Program-made: the position numbers and the translations under genes | Notes under the pieces: generated by a model | The model's database searches: none | Seen by the model: only the letters and a program-made list of their open reading frames with translations | Told to the model about the DNA's origin: nothing | NCBI GenBank assembly: GCA_026874595.1 | Contig: CM049320.1 | Span: 11,185,964 to 11,249,963 of the forward strand | Reading direction: 5' to 3' | DNA: 64,000 nt | From: Sipunculus nudus | Lineage: Eukaryota > Annelida > Sipuncula > Golfingiida > Sipunculidae | Shown here: positions 45,360-55,997 of the stretch, in pieces | Layout: every line of letters starts with the position of its first letter | Numbering within the stretch: position 1 is the stretch's first letter

Positions 45360-45785
45360 CCGTCAAATGAAGTCAGGTTAAAGTTTTTTGTTGGGTTCCT
45401 TGCTAATGTGTTAATAAGGATATTTCAATTAATCTTAGTACACTCATGATCAGTGACAATACAGAGACAGGCCAATTAAGAATATTTCCATATCATAACT
45501 TATGGGCCAGTAATTAGCACTTAACGAACAAAATTTGTACAGGTCCCAACCCAGCTCAGGTTACAGTTTGGGTTTCCTCTTACATCTTTAAAACCAAGCA
45601 ATTATATATGTGTTGTGTTGGGGGTTGGGAATCTCCCGTATAATTTGTATGTGAAACGGTTTAAGGTCAAGATCACAGACTACCATTTTCATGAAGAAGT
45701 CAGGTTAAAGGTTTTTTTTGTAAGGCTAATTGCTCCATTGCTTATGAAGATATTTCAGTCCAACTTAATACCCTGGTGTTCTGCG
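45360..45785 (+). repeat. Degenerate direct repeat, two units about 330 bp apart
   Basis: GAAGTCAGGTTAAAGTTTTTT (45369) and GAAGTCAGGTTAAAGGTTTTT (45697) begin two blocks that both continue with TTGCT...ATATTTCA and an AACTTAATACC/AATCTTAGTACAC word. Probably another tandem-core repeat, decayed. Confidence 0.55.
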
Positions 45786-45859
45786 ACATTACTTATAGAA
45801 AATCTAGGGCGCGTTCGATAATAGGCAAAATCCGGACATATTTAATGAGATCAGATATC

Positions 45860-47325
45860 ACAAGGCTACTTTATCGCGTCGCTGCGATAACGTAGCAAAA
45901 TGGGATGGAATTGATAAAATAATAACCAATACAATATATCGTCTAAATTTGAAACCCGGCAAATTCCGTGCAATTTTAAGGAGGGCAGAGGTTAAAAGAT
46001 ATACGATGGGTATATGACCGGACTTTATTTGCCCCGGTGAACCCATATCCCTCATTGACAAATGATGTTTGTCTCAGCAATGTTATTTTATAACTCCGCT
46101 TTGGGCCGGATTGTGAAACCTCCTGCATCCCTCTCCTGTTCGACTTAAAATCGGAGACACACGGTCATATTAATTTAATAATAATAGAGAGCATCGGATT
46201 TTGCGTCTCGTTTTAAAGCAACCAGTTACAGCCTTAAACTGTATCCACGCCACCCGAATACCCTCTACAAGCTTATTCTTCAAAAACAATTAAAATGGGA
46301 GAGGTTATCTCTTTGAATCCTTGGTCTGTTCCATTACAAAATAGAATTAAGGCGTTTAGCGAGGGATCTCTTCGCGTCCGCCAACGTACATACCTAGTCA
46401 GATATTTATTTTTATCTTATGTAATTTTATGATTATGAGGCATGCCATTATCCCGCTTTTGTGTTAATCTGTTGGAAACATAAGTTGAAAAAAACCTGCA
46501 ACGCCTAAAGTTAAAAAAAACGTGGGACTATGAAAACAGTAAGATAAACAGGTTAACCGTTACGGCAACTGTTCAACCAATATTTTAATTTAATAATCTC
46601 AAACGTTTCCTAATAATTAATTTTTCCTTTCAGATTGACATGAAGTAATGCAATGCTCTTTTCTCTGCAAGATGATTTCAAGTTTTTTAGATTTTTTTTG
46701 CTAGAAAACGGGTCAAATTAATTATATTTCACGTTCCACAGCCAAAAATCATTTAGAAATTATATGAATATAAACTTTATTTACATGAATACACAACTGT
46801 TATAATAACTAAATCTCATCATGGCACTCTCAATGGCACGGTTCGTGGCTTTTGATAGTCATTGGATATATGATATTTCTTAGCTAAAAAAATAAAACGT
46901 TTATTATCTATATTTGAATTTTAATTCATTTCGGCGTGGTGCCTCTCATCAGCTCTTTGGCCCCCTGAACATATTGATCTACGGACTCACAAAAAAACAT
47001 GGATTGATTCTGCGACTTGTTCTCTTGTTGTTGAAATATATCCGGCCGAGAAACAAAAGTAAACTTGTGTGAAGGATGAAATACAATAAACAGTACAACG
47101 TTTATACAATTTTCAATGATACCTATATAAATGCAAATTTTGCAATAAAAAATTGACTAATCTCACAAAATGATGTCTTCAAAATGATTTAGACTAGAGA
47201 CCTGTAATTAACATTATTAATACCCAGTACATGGTACGCACTCACAAAATAAGAATGGCGATCCCGAAGAATAATTTATAGAATTCCTTTCAACCATGTA
47301 AACGGTTATTGCACGAAAGTACCTC
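45860..47325. other. AT-rich non-coding stretch
   Basis: No recognised repeat, exon or RNA gene. Confidence 0.4.
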
Positions 47326-47334
47326 TGTCAATGC

Positions 47335-47585
47335 CAGGGGCGTCAATATAGGGGGGGATGGGGGGTATATATACCCCCCCACTTTTTGGCAAGGGGGGGA
47401 TGATCAATGTAATCATCCCCCCCACTTTTCAGAGAAAAATATTATAATATTGCAAACGAAATATATTAATAAATAGAATTAAAGATTTTGGATCTATTTA
47501 CTAAAAATTTTATATCTAAACCTTGCTTAGAATTCACAAAATAACCTATTTTCTAAAACATTATAATTATTTGAAATATATTAAA

Positions 47586-47622
<37 letters not shown>

Positions 47623-47627
47623 CATAA

Positions 47628-47675
<48 letters not shown>

Positions 47676-47716
47676 AAGTCATCCCCCCCACCCTAGAAGA
47701 AAAATTGACGCCACTG
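47335..47716 (+). mobile_element. hAT-like MITE with perfect 8-bp target duplication
   Basis: Ends CAGGGGCGTCAATAT and (reverse complement) CAGTGGCGTCAATTT, that is, CAGNGGCG-type terminal repeats. GTCAATGC flanks both sides exactly (47327-47334 and 47717-47724). An 8-bp duplication with CAGNGGCG ends is characteristic of the hAT superfamily. The 382-bp interior has G-rich words, an AT-rich core and two (TA)n tracts (47587-47618, 47634-47673), no coding sequence. Related copies at 49649 (inverse) and 28009 (truncated). Confidence 0.85.
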
Positions 47717-47724
47717 GTCAATGC

Positions 47725-49005
47725 ATTATACAGTGGATCACCATTTATCGGAACAAAGTTTTGAAATTGAAACCAGATAACTGAAATTGTGACTGTTTAT
47801 CCGAAATGTTCACAAAAGTATAGTTGTTGATCTGAAATTGGTGTTTATCGTTTGTTACGAACAGATCATAATATTTAATCCTCGTCCCGACCTATTGTTG
47901 CTTCCTTCAGAGCCGAATCGTGCTCGAGAGAAACTAATTACATAGGTGAACTTTTGATTAGTCATGAAATGTTAATAATCAGGTTTCCATCCTGACCCAT
48001 TATTTAACAACTTTGGTCATTGGAAGCTCGCATTCCGTTACACAAAAGCCAGTTACCAGGTGTAAAATAATGTATACATTAAGGGGTCTTATATGAATAT
48101 AAACCACTTTGGAATGATTTTAGATATAGTTTTTAGACAATAATGATACCTTGAATATAGATGTGTCAGCATGTGCATTGGTTAGAACACATGCCTGATG
48201 AGGACCTGGCATTTTGCCGGTGATGACTGCCAGAGTGCCACGTGCAGTCCACAAACAGATGCGCTAACCGCACCTTCTCCTAATCAACCATTATCTATGA
48301 CGTGCGGTGTCAGGTGGCGACATGTGCTTGCCTAAACAAAAAATGTACAAATACGACTAATCATGCATGGACACTGACACAGGCAGAGAATCATGTTACA
48401 AATATATCCAGGAACGCAACTTCAGCGAGATTAAGGGCGTGGGCTCACTTCAGGAAGTTTTAATTGGTTGCTATTTATAAACGATAGCAAATTGCATTTT
48501 GGCAAACTCGCCGTTTCCCTTGATGCATTCCCCATCATGTGAGAATCTATTACAGTGAAGACAGCGTGTGTTCATTAATTTGCTTTGCGTGCCACTGGAT
48601 AAAATGGGACCAGAAAAGGGGGAAAATGTTTAAATAAAATGTACATTTAAACCTAAGTAAAATTTTTAAAAAAATCTGTTAATGTGAAAAAAGCAGTTTT
48701 GTTCCACGTTTCTTCGCTGTAATTCACAATTTTTTTTAAGCGAAAAAAGGGTGGACTTTTACATACACACACCTACTCCCAAATATACGATTCTTTTCAT
48801 TTCATCTTTTATAGTCTTTTTTATTAAGCAGGACAGTAATAACTGACATTTTTGTTTATATAAATCATTTGATAATGAACAAACATAAAGGTGTGATGTA
48901 ATGTTTCAAAATTGCCTTCCGTCGTATGTTGAACAGCATGTAGCAGCCTGATTATATCAGGTCAGTTGTCCGACTACGAGTGTGGGTTAACTAATTGCAT
49001 TGGAA
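47725..49005. other. Non-coding stretch
   Basis: No named family. GTGCATTGGTTAGAACACAT at 48175 is vaguely tRNA-like but lacks a B box. Otherwise AT-rich with no exon. Confidence 0.35.
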
Positions 49006-49010
49006 CCTGT

Positions 49011-49130
49011 CTGAAAGACCACCCGTCTAATAAGACCACCCGTCTAATAAGACCACCTCTCTATTAAGAACACTCTTGAGTGAACAGTGAGATTGGATAT
49101 AACTGACCTGTCTAATAAGACCATTTAGGA
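49011..49130 (+). repeat. CTAATAAGACCACC minisatellite
   Basis: GTCTGAAAGACCACCC, GTCTAATAAGACCACCC, GTCTAATAAGACCACCT and CTCTATTAAGAACACTC in a row (about 17-bp period), with a further GTCTAATAAGACCATTT at 49109. An inverse fragment is at 38636-38760. Confidence 0.75.
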
Positions 49131-49648
49131 ATTTAGACTTTTATTTGACCAGTCCCATCTGTGGTATTTATTAACAGATTTGTCCTAAGGACCAGAGAGG
49201 TACTTCGCACAATATCAGCCCGATGTACCAGGGTACCGATGCATGTGCTTTGTTTGCTACTACAGAACGTTATCAGACGTTCTTGCTAAGTATGAAAATA
49301 ACAATAACAAAGTCCGCCATGTTTGTGAGAGAAAACTAACACATACCAGTCCGCGTGTGGAGTTCATTCAAAAAGGAGCGAATCAAAGATATAATAATAA
49401 AAACTTAAACAAAATGTTTTGGACTTTTCAAGGTTAAATGAAAGTCCCAAGGGGTAACTATTCAATGAATTTCAGAAGATGGCATAACTTGGCTTTCTTC
49501 AACCAAAATATATGCTCAGATGATCGTTTAAGCGCCTTTTTATGTTAGTATTAAATGAACATGAGGGGACATGGTTACCGCCGAACATAGGAACGCTCCT
49601 TCAGCGAAACAGACGGCATTCATCTTTGGGTGTCAGCAAGTGTCGACC

Positions 49649-49705
49649 CAGTGGCGCCAATTTTTCTTCCAGGGATGGGGGGGGGCTGACTTTGTATAGA
49701 TATCA

Positions 49706-49770
<65 letters not shown>

Positions 49771-50080
49771 CTTTTCAGCGTCTCTGAGTGACATGTTAAA
49801 ATATATATAAATATATTTATATATAATTAATAATATTTCAAATAATTATAATGTTTTAGAAAATAAGTTATTTTGTGAATTCTAAGCAAGGTTTAGATAT
49901 AACATTTTTTAGTAAATGGATCAAGACTCTTTGGTTCTATTTATTAATATTTTTCATTTGCAATATTATCCTATTATACTCTTAAAAGTGTGTGTATGGG
50001 GGGTGATTACATTGAACATCCCCCTCCTTGCCAAAAAGTGGGGGTATATATACCCCAATACCCCTATATTGACGCCCCTG
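49649..50080 (-). mobile_element. hAT-like MITE, second copy in inverse orientation
   Basis: Left end CAGTGGCGCCAATTTTTCTT and right end CCTATATTGACGCCCCTG are the reverse complement of the 47335 element. The interior words AATAATTATAATGTTTTAG, AATTCTAAGCAAGGTTTAG and CCTTGCCAAAAAGTGGGGG match it too. The flanks TGTCGACC and TCTTGACC agree at 6 of 8 positions, an aged target duplication. A (CA)n-(TA)n tract occupies 49705-49768. Confidence 0.8.
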
Positions 50081-50089
50081 TCTTGACCA

Positions 50090-50775
50090 ATACTTAACTT
50101 CGACTTTAATCAACGAGAGCAAACTTTAATTAGAAAGGACGCAGAAGGAGAACAAGGATGCCTCAGTGTATGCAGGTGACGCCAAAAATATGTAGTATTT
50201 TCCGCCATTTTAAATCTTTTAAAAAGGTATGGTGTATTTTGGTGATTGAGTTCGTGTATTCAAACTGACTGCAAGTACAACACATTTTGGTGTGGTCTCT
50301 AACAGGTAAACGTGGTTTGTCATAATTGGTAATTTTTTCAAATTTGCGAGGGAAGAATTACACTTTGGGGTATTTTATATTGTACCATTCTTTAGATGTT
50401 GTTATATATACGTAGAGAAATGGATTGAGGGATTCTTTACATGTGAAAATTTAAGGGCTAAGATCGAATTCAGCGGATAAAATTTTTATGAAATACGAAC
50501 TTTAAGTCGTTAAACTGATGAAAGAATGTGTGCGGATAGTTATTTATAAATGGAGAAACTTGGTAATAGGTTGCATGCGTTTGGTATCTTTTTTTTTAAA
50601 AAAGGGCACCCGGTGGTTATTTTTCATGTTAAAAGGGCAGCCAGAGGTTGTTTGCCTATGCTTAATTGTTATTTAAAAAGGGCAGCGTTGACTGCTTGGA
50701 TGTTTTTTTAAGTAATGGGACAGCGAGGGGTTATTTGTGTACGATTATATTTTTAATAAAATGGGTAGCTAGAGA
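50090..50775. other. Non-coding stretch with AAAAGGGCAGC words
   Basis: At 50600-50770 the word AAAAAGGGCAGC/AAAAGGGCACC recurs about every 50-60 bp with GGTTATTT. A similar series lies at 52460-52720, on the other side of the 50781-52455 element. The element appears to be inserted into this older repeat. Confidence 0.5.
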
Positions 50776-51589
50776 TATAAGCTCAGATGACGGAAGTCAT
50801 CTGAGCATCAGCGACCCCTTTTTATCCTTCCGTTAACAGGGCACAAATTGTAACCGCTGAACCTTGAATCTTCTAATTCGATGTACACCTAAAATTAGGT
50901 CACTTCCCTGAGTTACAGGACCTTTAAAAGTTGATAAATATAGTATATCAATAAATAATGCATTGATTGCCATGCTTATTTCTGTGACCATGGTAGTTTT
51001 CATCGGGTCCTGAAGACTGGTGGTACCACCTTTTCTTTCTTCTATTTTACGTATTTTTGCCCTTATTTTCGAGACGTTCACATGGAAAAGTCCAGGCGTT
51101 AACAGGCACAGCCCGTAACTGTGACACCTAGGAACTTTGAATGGCACATCCAGGAAGGTCTTATGGATATATCCATGGAAACCTGAAATTAGGCCATGGT
51201 GACCTATAATTTGCAAGGTACTGGCCAAAAACATAATTTTGACCACAGAGACAGTCAGATGGGGCACAAATGGTATCCATTTGACCTGGTATCTGCTAAC
51301 GTGATTTTCAGGAAGATCCTGGGTGAATGTCCTTGGACTTATAGTATTAAGTCACTGTGACCTATAATCTTTTAGCCATCTGAATAAAAAAACATGATAT
51401 TAGAACCCTGACAGTCAGATCGGCACAAATTGTATCTTCTAACACCGCATCCAGAGAAGTTTTTGGCAAATGTCCTTGAAAACCTGAAACTATGTCATGG
51501 TGACCTATTTTCTTCGCGTGACTGGCTAAAAATACGATTATGAGCACCCAAAAAGTCAAACAGGGCATAAATTGTATCCGTTTGCAAAT

Positions 51590-51730
51590 GCAAATTTTTC
51601 AGAGGAAAATACTGGGCCGATCCGGCATTCGAACCCATGTCACTGGCGCACAAGTCCAGCGTTTCAACCGCCTCACTCTAGCTACACAATTCGGTCAGCT
51701 TTTTTGTCACCCCGTAACACACCCCCTCTT
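51590..51730 (-). repeat. tRNA-derived SINE head 1 inside the element
   Basis: The minus strand reads GTGAGGCGGTTGAAACGCTG (A-box region) and CATGGGTTCGAATGCCGGAT (B box, 51626-51636), then CGGCCCAGTATTTTCC. It is shared with 51853-51998. Confidence 0.65.
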
Positions 51731-51852
51731 AAGAGCGTTCTGCTATCAGAACGTGACTAATTATCCGAGAGGTCACACTTTTGTGAGCATATTCACTTGG
51801 CCATAAAGTTTACCGTCACGTTGGACAAGCCCCCATTGTGTTACGAAGACAA

Positions 51853-51998
51853 ATTGCTCAGGGAAAAATATCGGGCCGATCCGGGATTCGAACCCATGTC
51901 GATGGCGCACAAGTCCGGCATACCAACCACTTTGCTAGAAAAGCAAGCTTCACCACCGCGGCAGTTCGGTCCGCTTTTATGTCACCCAGTAACACAAT
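51853..51998 (-). repeat. tRNA-derived SINE head 2 inside the element
   Basis: The minus strand reads AAAGTGGTTGGTATGCCGGA, CTTGTGCGCCATCGACATGG and GTTCGAATCCCGGATCGGCC (consensus B box, 51883-51895), then CGATATTTTTCCCTGAG. About 140 bp match head 1 at the same orientation. The spacing between matching B boxes is about 258 bp. Confidence 0.65.
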
Positions 51999-52459
51999 AG
52001 AATCTTCTACCGTAACATCCTAGAAATTCTTGTGCAAATCTCAATGGAAACCTGGAATAAAGTCATGGAGACTTATATTCTGCAAGCTACTGGCCAAAAA
52101 CATGATTTTTAGCACCCGGACACTCAGAAAGGGCACAACTCCTAACTGTTGGATCTAGAAACGTCTTTCTTGATGTAGATGGAGGTTATTGTGAAGCCTC
52201 TTTAGACATCCTATATAATGTCACGGTGGCATATATTCTGCGAGATATGTGAAGAACATAAGGAAGCTAAACTTTATTTGCAAGGACTATGGGCATAAAG
52301 TATGATTTTGGGCACCCTGGAAGTCATTTTTACCCATTTTTCAACGTTCCTTAACAAATATTTAAAATTAGATCATAACATAAAAAATCAATGCATGTGT
52401 TCCCTGTGTGTCAAATTCAGCTGAGTGTCATGGTCCATGGGCCACTTGTTTCTATGTTA

Positions 52460-53200
52460 AAAAGGGAGTGAGGGGTTCAATGCTTTTTACCAAAAAGAGT
52501 ATCTAGGTTTTGCTTGTGTATGGATATTCTTTTTTAATAAAAGGGCGCCGAGTGATAATATGTTATGCAAAAATGTAAGAGGGGAATAGCTTGTGTGTGA
52601 TTATGTTTAAATGAAAAAAAGGCAGCGACGGGTTTGTGTTAAACAAAAAGGGCAGTGAGAGATTGTTTGTGTGTGATTTAAATAAACGGGCAGTGAGGGG
52701 ATCTTTGTGGGCGGTTATTTTTAAGGATGATTTTTTTAGACCGTGGTGTTAGGAAGTAGGAAAGGCCGGTGAACGATTGGTTGCATATTCTGAAGGGGGA
52801 AAGGCACTGATTTGCGTGTGGTATCCCAAACTAAAGCAGTGGTATTGTTTCCTATTTTAGGTTTGCTTCTGTTAATTTTTTTTTTCAGAGGAGAGAGAGA
52901 GGAGAGAGAGAAAGCTTAGGTCAAATTAGTTCAAGAAAAAGAAAGCATTCCCATAGCGCATTCTTACGTTAACATCTGTATCCATATCCAATGCCGCCTC
53001 GACATTTAATCAACCGACATCCCACCATTTCACAATAATTCACTGAAATTCATTGAAAATATAGATGATATCGACTGTTAACATCATTTGAAAACAGCCT
53101 TCTCAGTGTCAATTCTACAAATGTAGTAAAAAATAAAAATCTGTATAGTGTCTGTACAGGCTCTGACGGAAAGATTTTGAAATGAACGAGTGGCCAAGCT
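52460..53200. other. Non-coding stretch with GGGCAGYGAGGGG words and a GA tract
   Basis: AAAAGGGCAGCGACGGGTTTG, AAAAAGGGCAGTGAGAG and ACGGGCAGTGAGGGGATC recur at 52615-52695. A (GA)n tract lies at 52890-52912. No exon seen. Confidence 0.45.
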
Positions 53201-53202
53201 AC

Positions 53203-53254
53203 GACGTCACGGGGACTGGGAGGCGTTTTTTTTTAACCCGCGGATATATAAAAG
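53203..53254 (+). promoter_or_regulatory. Candidate promoter: CRE-like site and TATA box
   Basis: CGACGTCAC (53202-53210) is one base from the CRE TGACGTCA. TATATAAAAG (53245-53254) follows 35 bp later. A start near 53276 would precede a donor GTGAGT at 53466. Confidence 0.4.
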
Positions 53255-53275
53255 TAAAAAAGCTTAAAGTCAGCA

Positions 53276-53465
53276 AAGCCAACCGATGAGCAGGCAAACC
53301 GACTACATGGGAAACTTTTTTAAGGGGGTAGGGTTAGTAGCTGTTGGTCACACGATCTAGTCCTCCCAAGGCCGTCACCGGATGTATCAACGACCATGTG
53401 ACGGCATTATGAAGTCATTGTGATTGAATCCAACTTCCATGACGCCGACATCATCATGACGACAC
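53276..53465 (+). other. Candidate first exon, mostly 5' UTR
   Basis: About 190 bp from the predicted start to GACGACAC|GTGAGT (donor 53466-53471). Several upstream ATGs open short frames. The last ATG (53456) gives ATG-ACG-ACA-C, three codons plus one base, into the donor. If real, the gene continues to the right; I could not identify a following exon. Confidence 0.3.
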
Positions 53466-54203
53466 GTGAGTTACTCTCTATAATCTATCAACGTTAAATG
53501 ACTCTTCTCGTCCACAGAAAATCTTAGAGAGTTCTCAAATGATTCTAGTGAAATCATGTGGAAGTATGGATCATAGGTGAAAGAAGAAGTAGTTAAATTA
53601 TGGGGCGGATCGGTTAATTTTGGAGATGTTGCGCCGAAAAACAAACACGAAACAGTATTGGGCCCGAATCCATATCTGCTTTTTAATTTTATCAATCCCT
53701 CTCAAATTATAATTTTTCTTATTTCGCCTATGGTTCAACCTTCCATAAACATTTCACCGGAATTTTCACTAGGACACGTACAAAGACACAATTAAGGAAG
53801 AGCATTTTACTTCTTAATCTATGAGCGAGTTCGTGTCTATCACAACAGTCCGAAATATGTATACATACAAACCCCCACCAGGGTTTTCACTTACACTTCA
53901 AGGAATTGTGACGAGGTTGTTTACTTTATGACGGGGATCGTTTTAAAGTCTCGCTAGGTCCAAAACCTCTTCATCATGGGTTGTTTACTCAAACATTTGT
54001 TATATAATTAAACCAGCCTTCATATGATTATAATTCAATTCTTAAATTTTATCCTGGTGATTGCTAGCACCATACTTCAGGTTATGAATGAGAATAGATA
54101 CCATCTTTTGTTATTTGATTAATTAAGGACTCAAGCTATAAAATTTAGTTTACACGTATGACTCTTATCAATCTTTGTAAAGCTAAATTTAAAATAATTC
54201 ACA

Positions 54204-54214
54204 GGGGGGGGGGG
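54204..54214. repeat. G11 homopolymer
   Basis: Eleven G, one of the series of long C/G runs. Confidence 0.9.
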
Positions 54215-54254
54215 TATTGTCTCTGGGTTTATTGCGTTCGCGTTAAAGTCTAGA

Positions 54255-54530
54255 TGGTAATTTTCTTGGGGCAACTGAATATTACCTCCGCCATAGAAGG
54301 AGTCCCGATTCAGTGTGGGATGCTGCCAAAGGTGAAAATATTCTTTGATGGCGTTCCTGAATTCGGATCATGTGCCGGATCCACACCGAAATCTAGTAGA
54401 TTTTCCCTGGCCTTTTCACGAAATGCCCTGAAAATTTCAAATCATTCCTTTCATGATTGCATGATTTATGTTTTGAACAAACATACACGTGAACGAGGAT
54501 GAACGCATCCCCTCCTCGCGCAGGCAATTA
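54255..54530 (+). repeat. Dispersed repeat family B, long copy
   Basis: TATTCTTTGATGGCGTTCCT, GAATTCGGATCATGTGCCGG, CACACCGAAATCTAGTAG, TTCATGATTGCATGATTTAT, ACGAGGATGAACGCATCCCC and CGCGCAGGCAATT. The 82-residue frame over it is not a gene. Confidence 0.65.
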
Positions 54531-54539
54531 TTACGATCT

Positions 54540-55990
54540 GTTAATCATAATGATGATTTGCACTATCACCAGGAAATATTTTTGCTTTCATGCTATATTA
54601 AGAGTGAATATATTTTTTTCCATTAAAAAGGGGTTTTAATTATACCAGTACACATCAGATGCTTCTTTCAATGATGATTAAAAGAAGTTGATGAGATCAG
54701 GTGCGAAAGCATGGAAGATGATGGGATAAATATGATCTTGACTTACGCGTACCATCAACATTCCCGCTTAGTTGACAGTCAGCAACTAGGGCTTTTAAGG
54801 CTATAAAGTCCACTTCGCGCAAGTCAGCAAGCACACCCTGGTCCCTGTGGTTTTGAGTAAACCGGAATAAGCAAAACGTTTAATAATACATGGTCACCTC
54901 AATCAGTACTGTTACTGTAATGCGTTTTTCCAGGTAACTTGTTATGGCAAAGCATAAGTGGAGTAGAAGGAAGCTTTCAAGACACAAATATGGTGTCAGA
55001 GACTCGAGTAAAAAACAACAAACACATATTTACTCTCCCCGCAACTACAAAACACCATATGAAACAAAAACATGCATTTTATTTACCCAAAGAAATAGAA
55101 GGTCACGATGAATCGAAACAGGTTTGACAGAAAATGATTTGTTGTCTATTCATATAATACAATTAAATATCGTCCGTTGAAGATAACCCTATTTTCTGTG
55201 CACAAAGTCGGTCCTATTTTAGAATATGAGCCAGTCTCCAGCTGGCCAGCAGATCGGCCCAGAAGAGCTATATGAATAACAGACTTGTCCAATTGGGCCA
55301 TTGAGAACATTCAGATCAAGGATATATTTTCAAGAAATTTTAGAACGGCACAAATCTGTAATCAAGTATTCCCCGACAGCCTAAATTGAGGCCTATATAG
55401 AACCCATAAAGCAGCAGAGGGCCAAGGCTCCCGTGTGACCAGAGAAAGCTTTTTAAAGTAAATTATATGGTTTTTAGATTTGATAAGGGTTATTAATGAA
55501 ATTTAGTTATTTACGTATGATCATAAGGATGGGTTTTGAGTCTATGACGGGAACGAAACATTACGAAAAAACAGAACCGCACAATCCCAGAATAACAAAA
55601 ACATCTATTCGGTTTACATATGCACAAATAGGGGTCAACTGCGAATAAGAATATAAGCTTTTCTCCCCACCCCCTCCCCAACCCCACTCGCGGCCGGGGT
55701 CTTGTGGAGAGTTTCCTTTAGGTGGTTGGTTCCAAGTGACAAATTCAGACCTAAAGGCCATTCAAAAGGCTTTTAAAAGCTAACTTTATTACAAGTCAAA
55801 AAATAGTGAACACAGTCAATTCTGTGATATGAAATATTTCCCTGTTAATATTTTTTGTCTATCAGAAATTTATCAAATCAGGAAGGCAGATTGCTAATGT
55901 TCATAATCTTATTATAGATATGTCAAATAGATATCAGGTTTAATTTATTTAGGAATTTGTTTTGTTTACATTTATCCTAGAATAACAATT
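54540..55990. other. Non-coding stretch
   Basis: A minus-strand donor word GGTACGCGTAAGTCAAG (near 54743) follows ATGTTGATGGTACGC, but promoter and exon support are weak. No repeat family recognised. Confidence 0.35.
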
Positions 55991-55997
55991 TGTTTTT

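Larger units (their letters stand above)
50781..52455 (-). mobile_element. Apparently whole 337-family / pearl-like element, minus strand
   Basis: Read on the minus strand it begins near 52455 with AACAAGTGGCCCATGGACCA and GACACTCAGCTGAATTTGAC, runs through diverged units (TTAACAGGGCACAAATTG, GTCATGGTGACCTAT and GTCAGATGGGGCACAAATGG read on the plus strand), and ends at an exact 11-bp hairpin, GCTCAGATGAC (50781-50791) with GTCATCTGAGC (50796-50806). The same 5' word ends the 55998-57965 element. The 144-residue minus frame at 50833-51267 is repeat translation. Confidence 0.65.

Noticed and set aside
50833-51267. 144-residue minus-strand frame, the longest in the window
   Set aside because: It lies wholly within diverged 337-family units of the 50781-52455 element.
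54735-54870. Minus-strand first exon ATGTTGATGGTACGC|GTAAGT with a TTTATAG word upstream
   Set aside because: Weak TATA-like word, five codons only and no further exon; kept as a note, not called.
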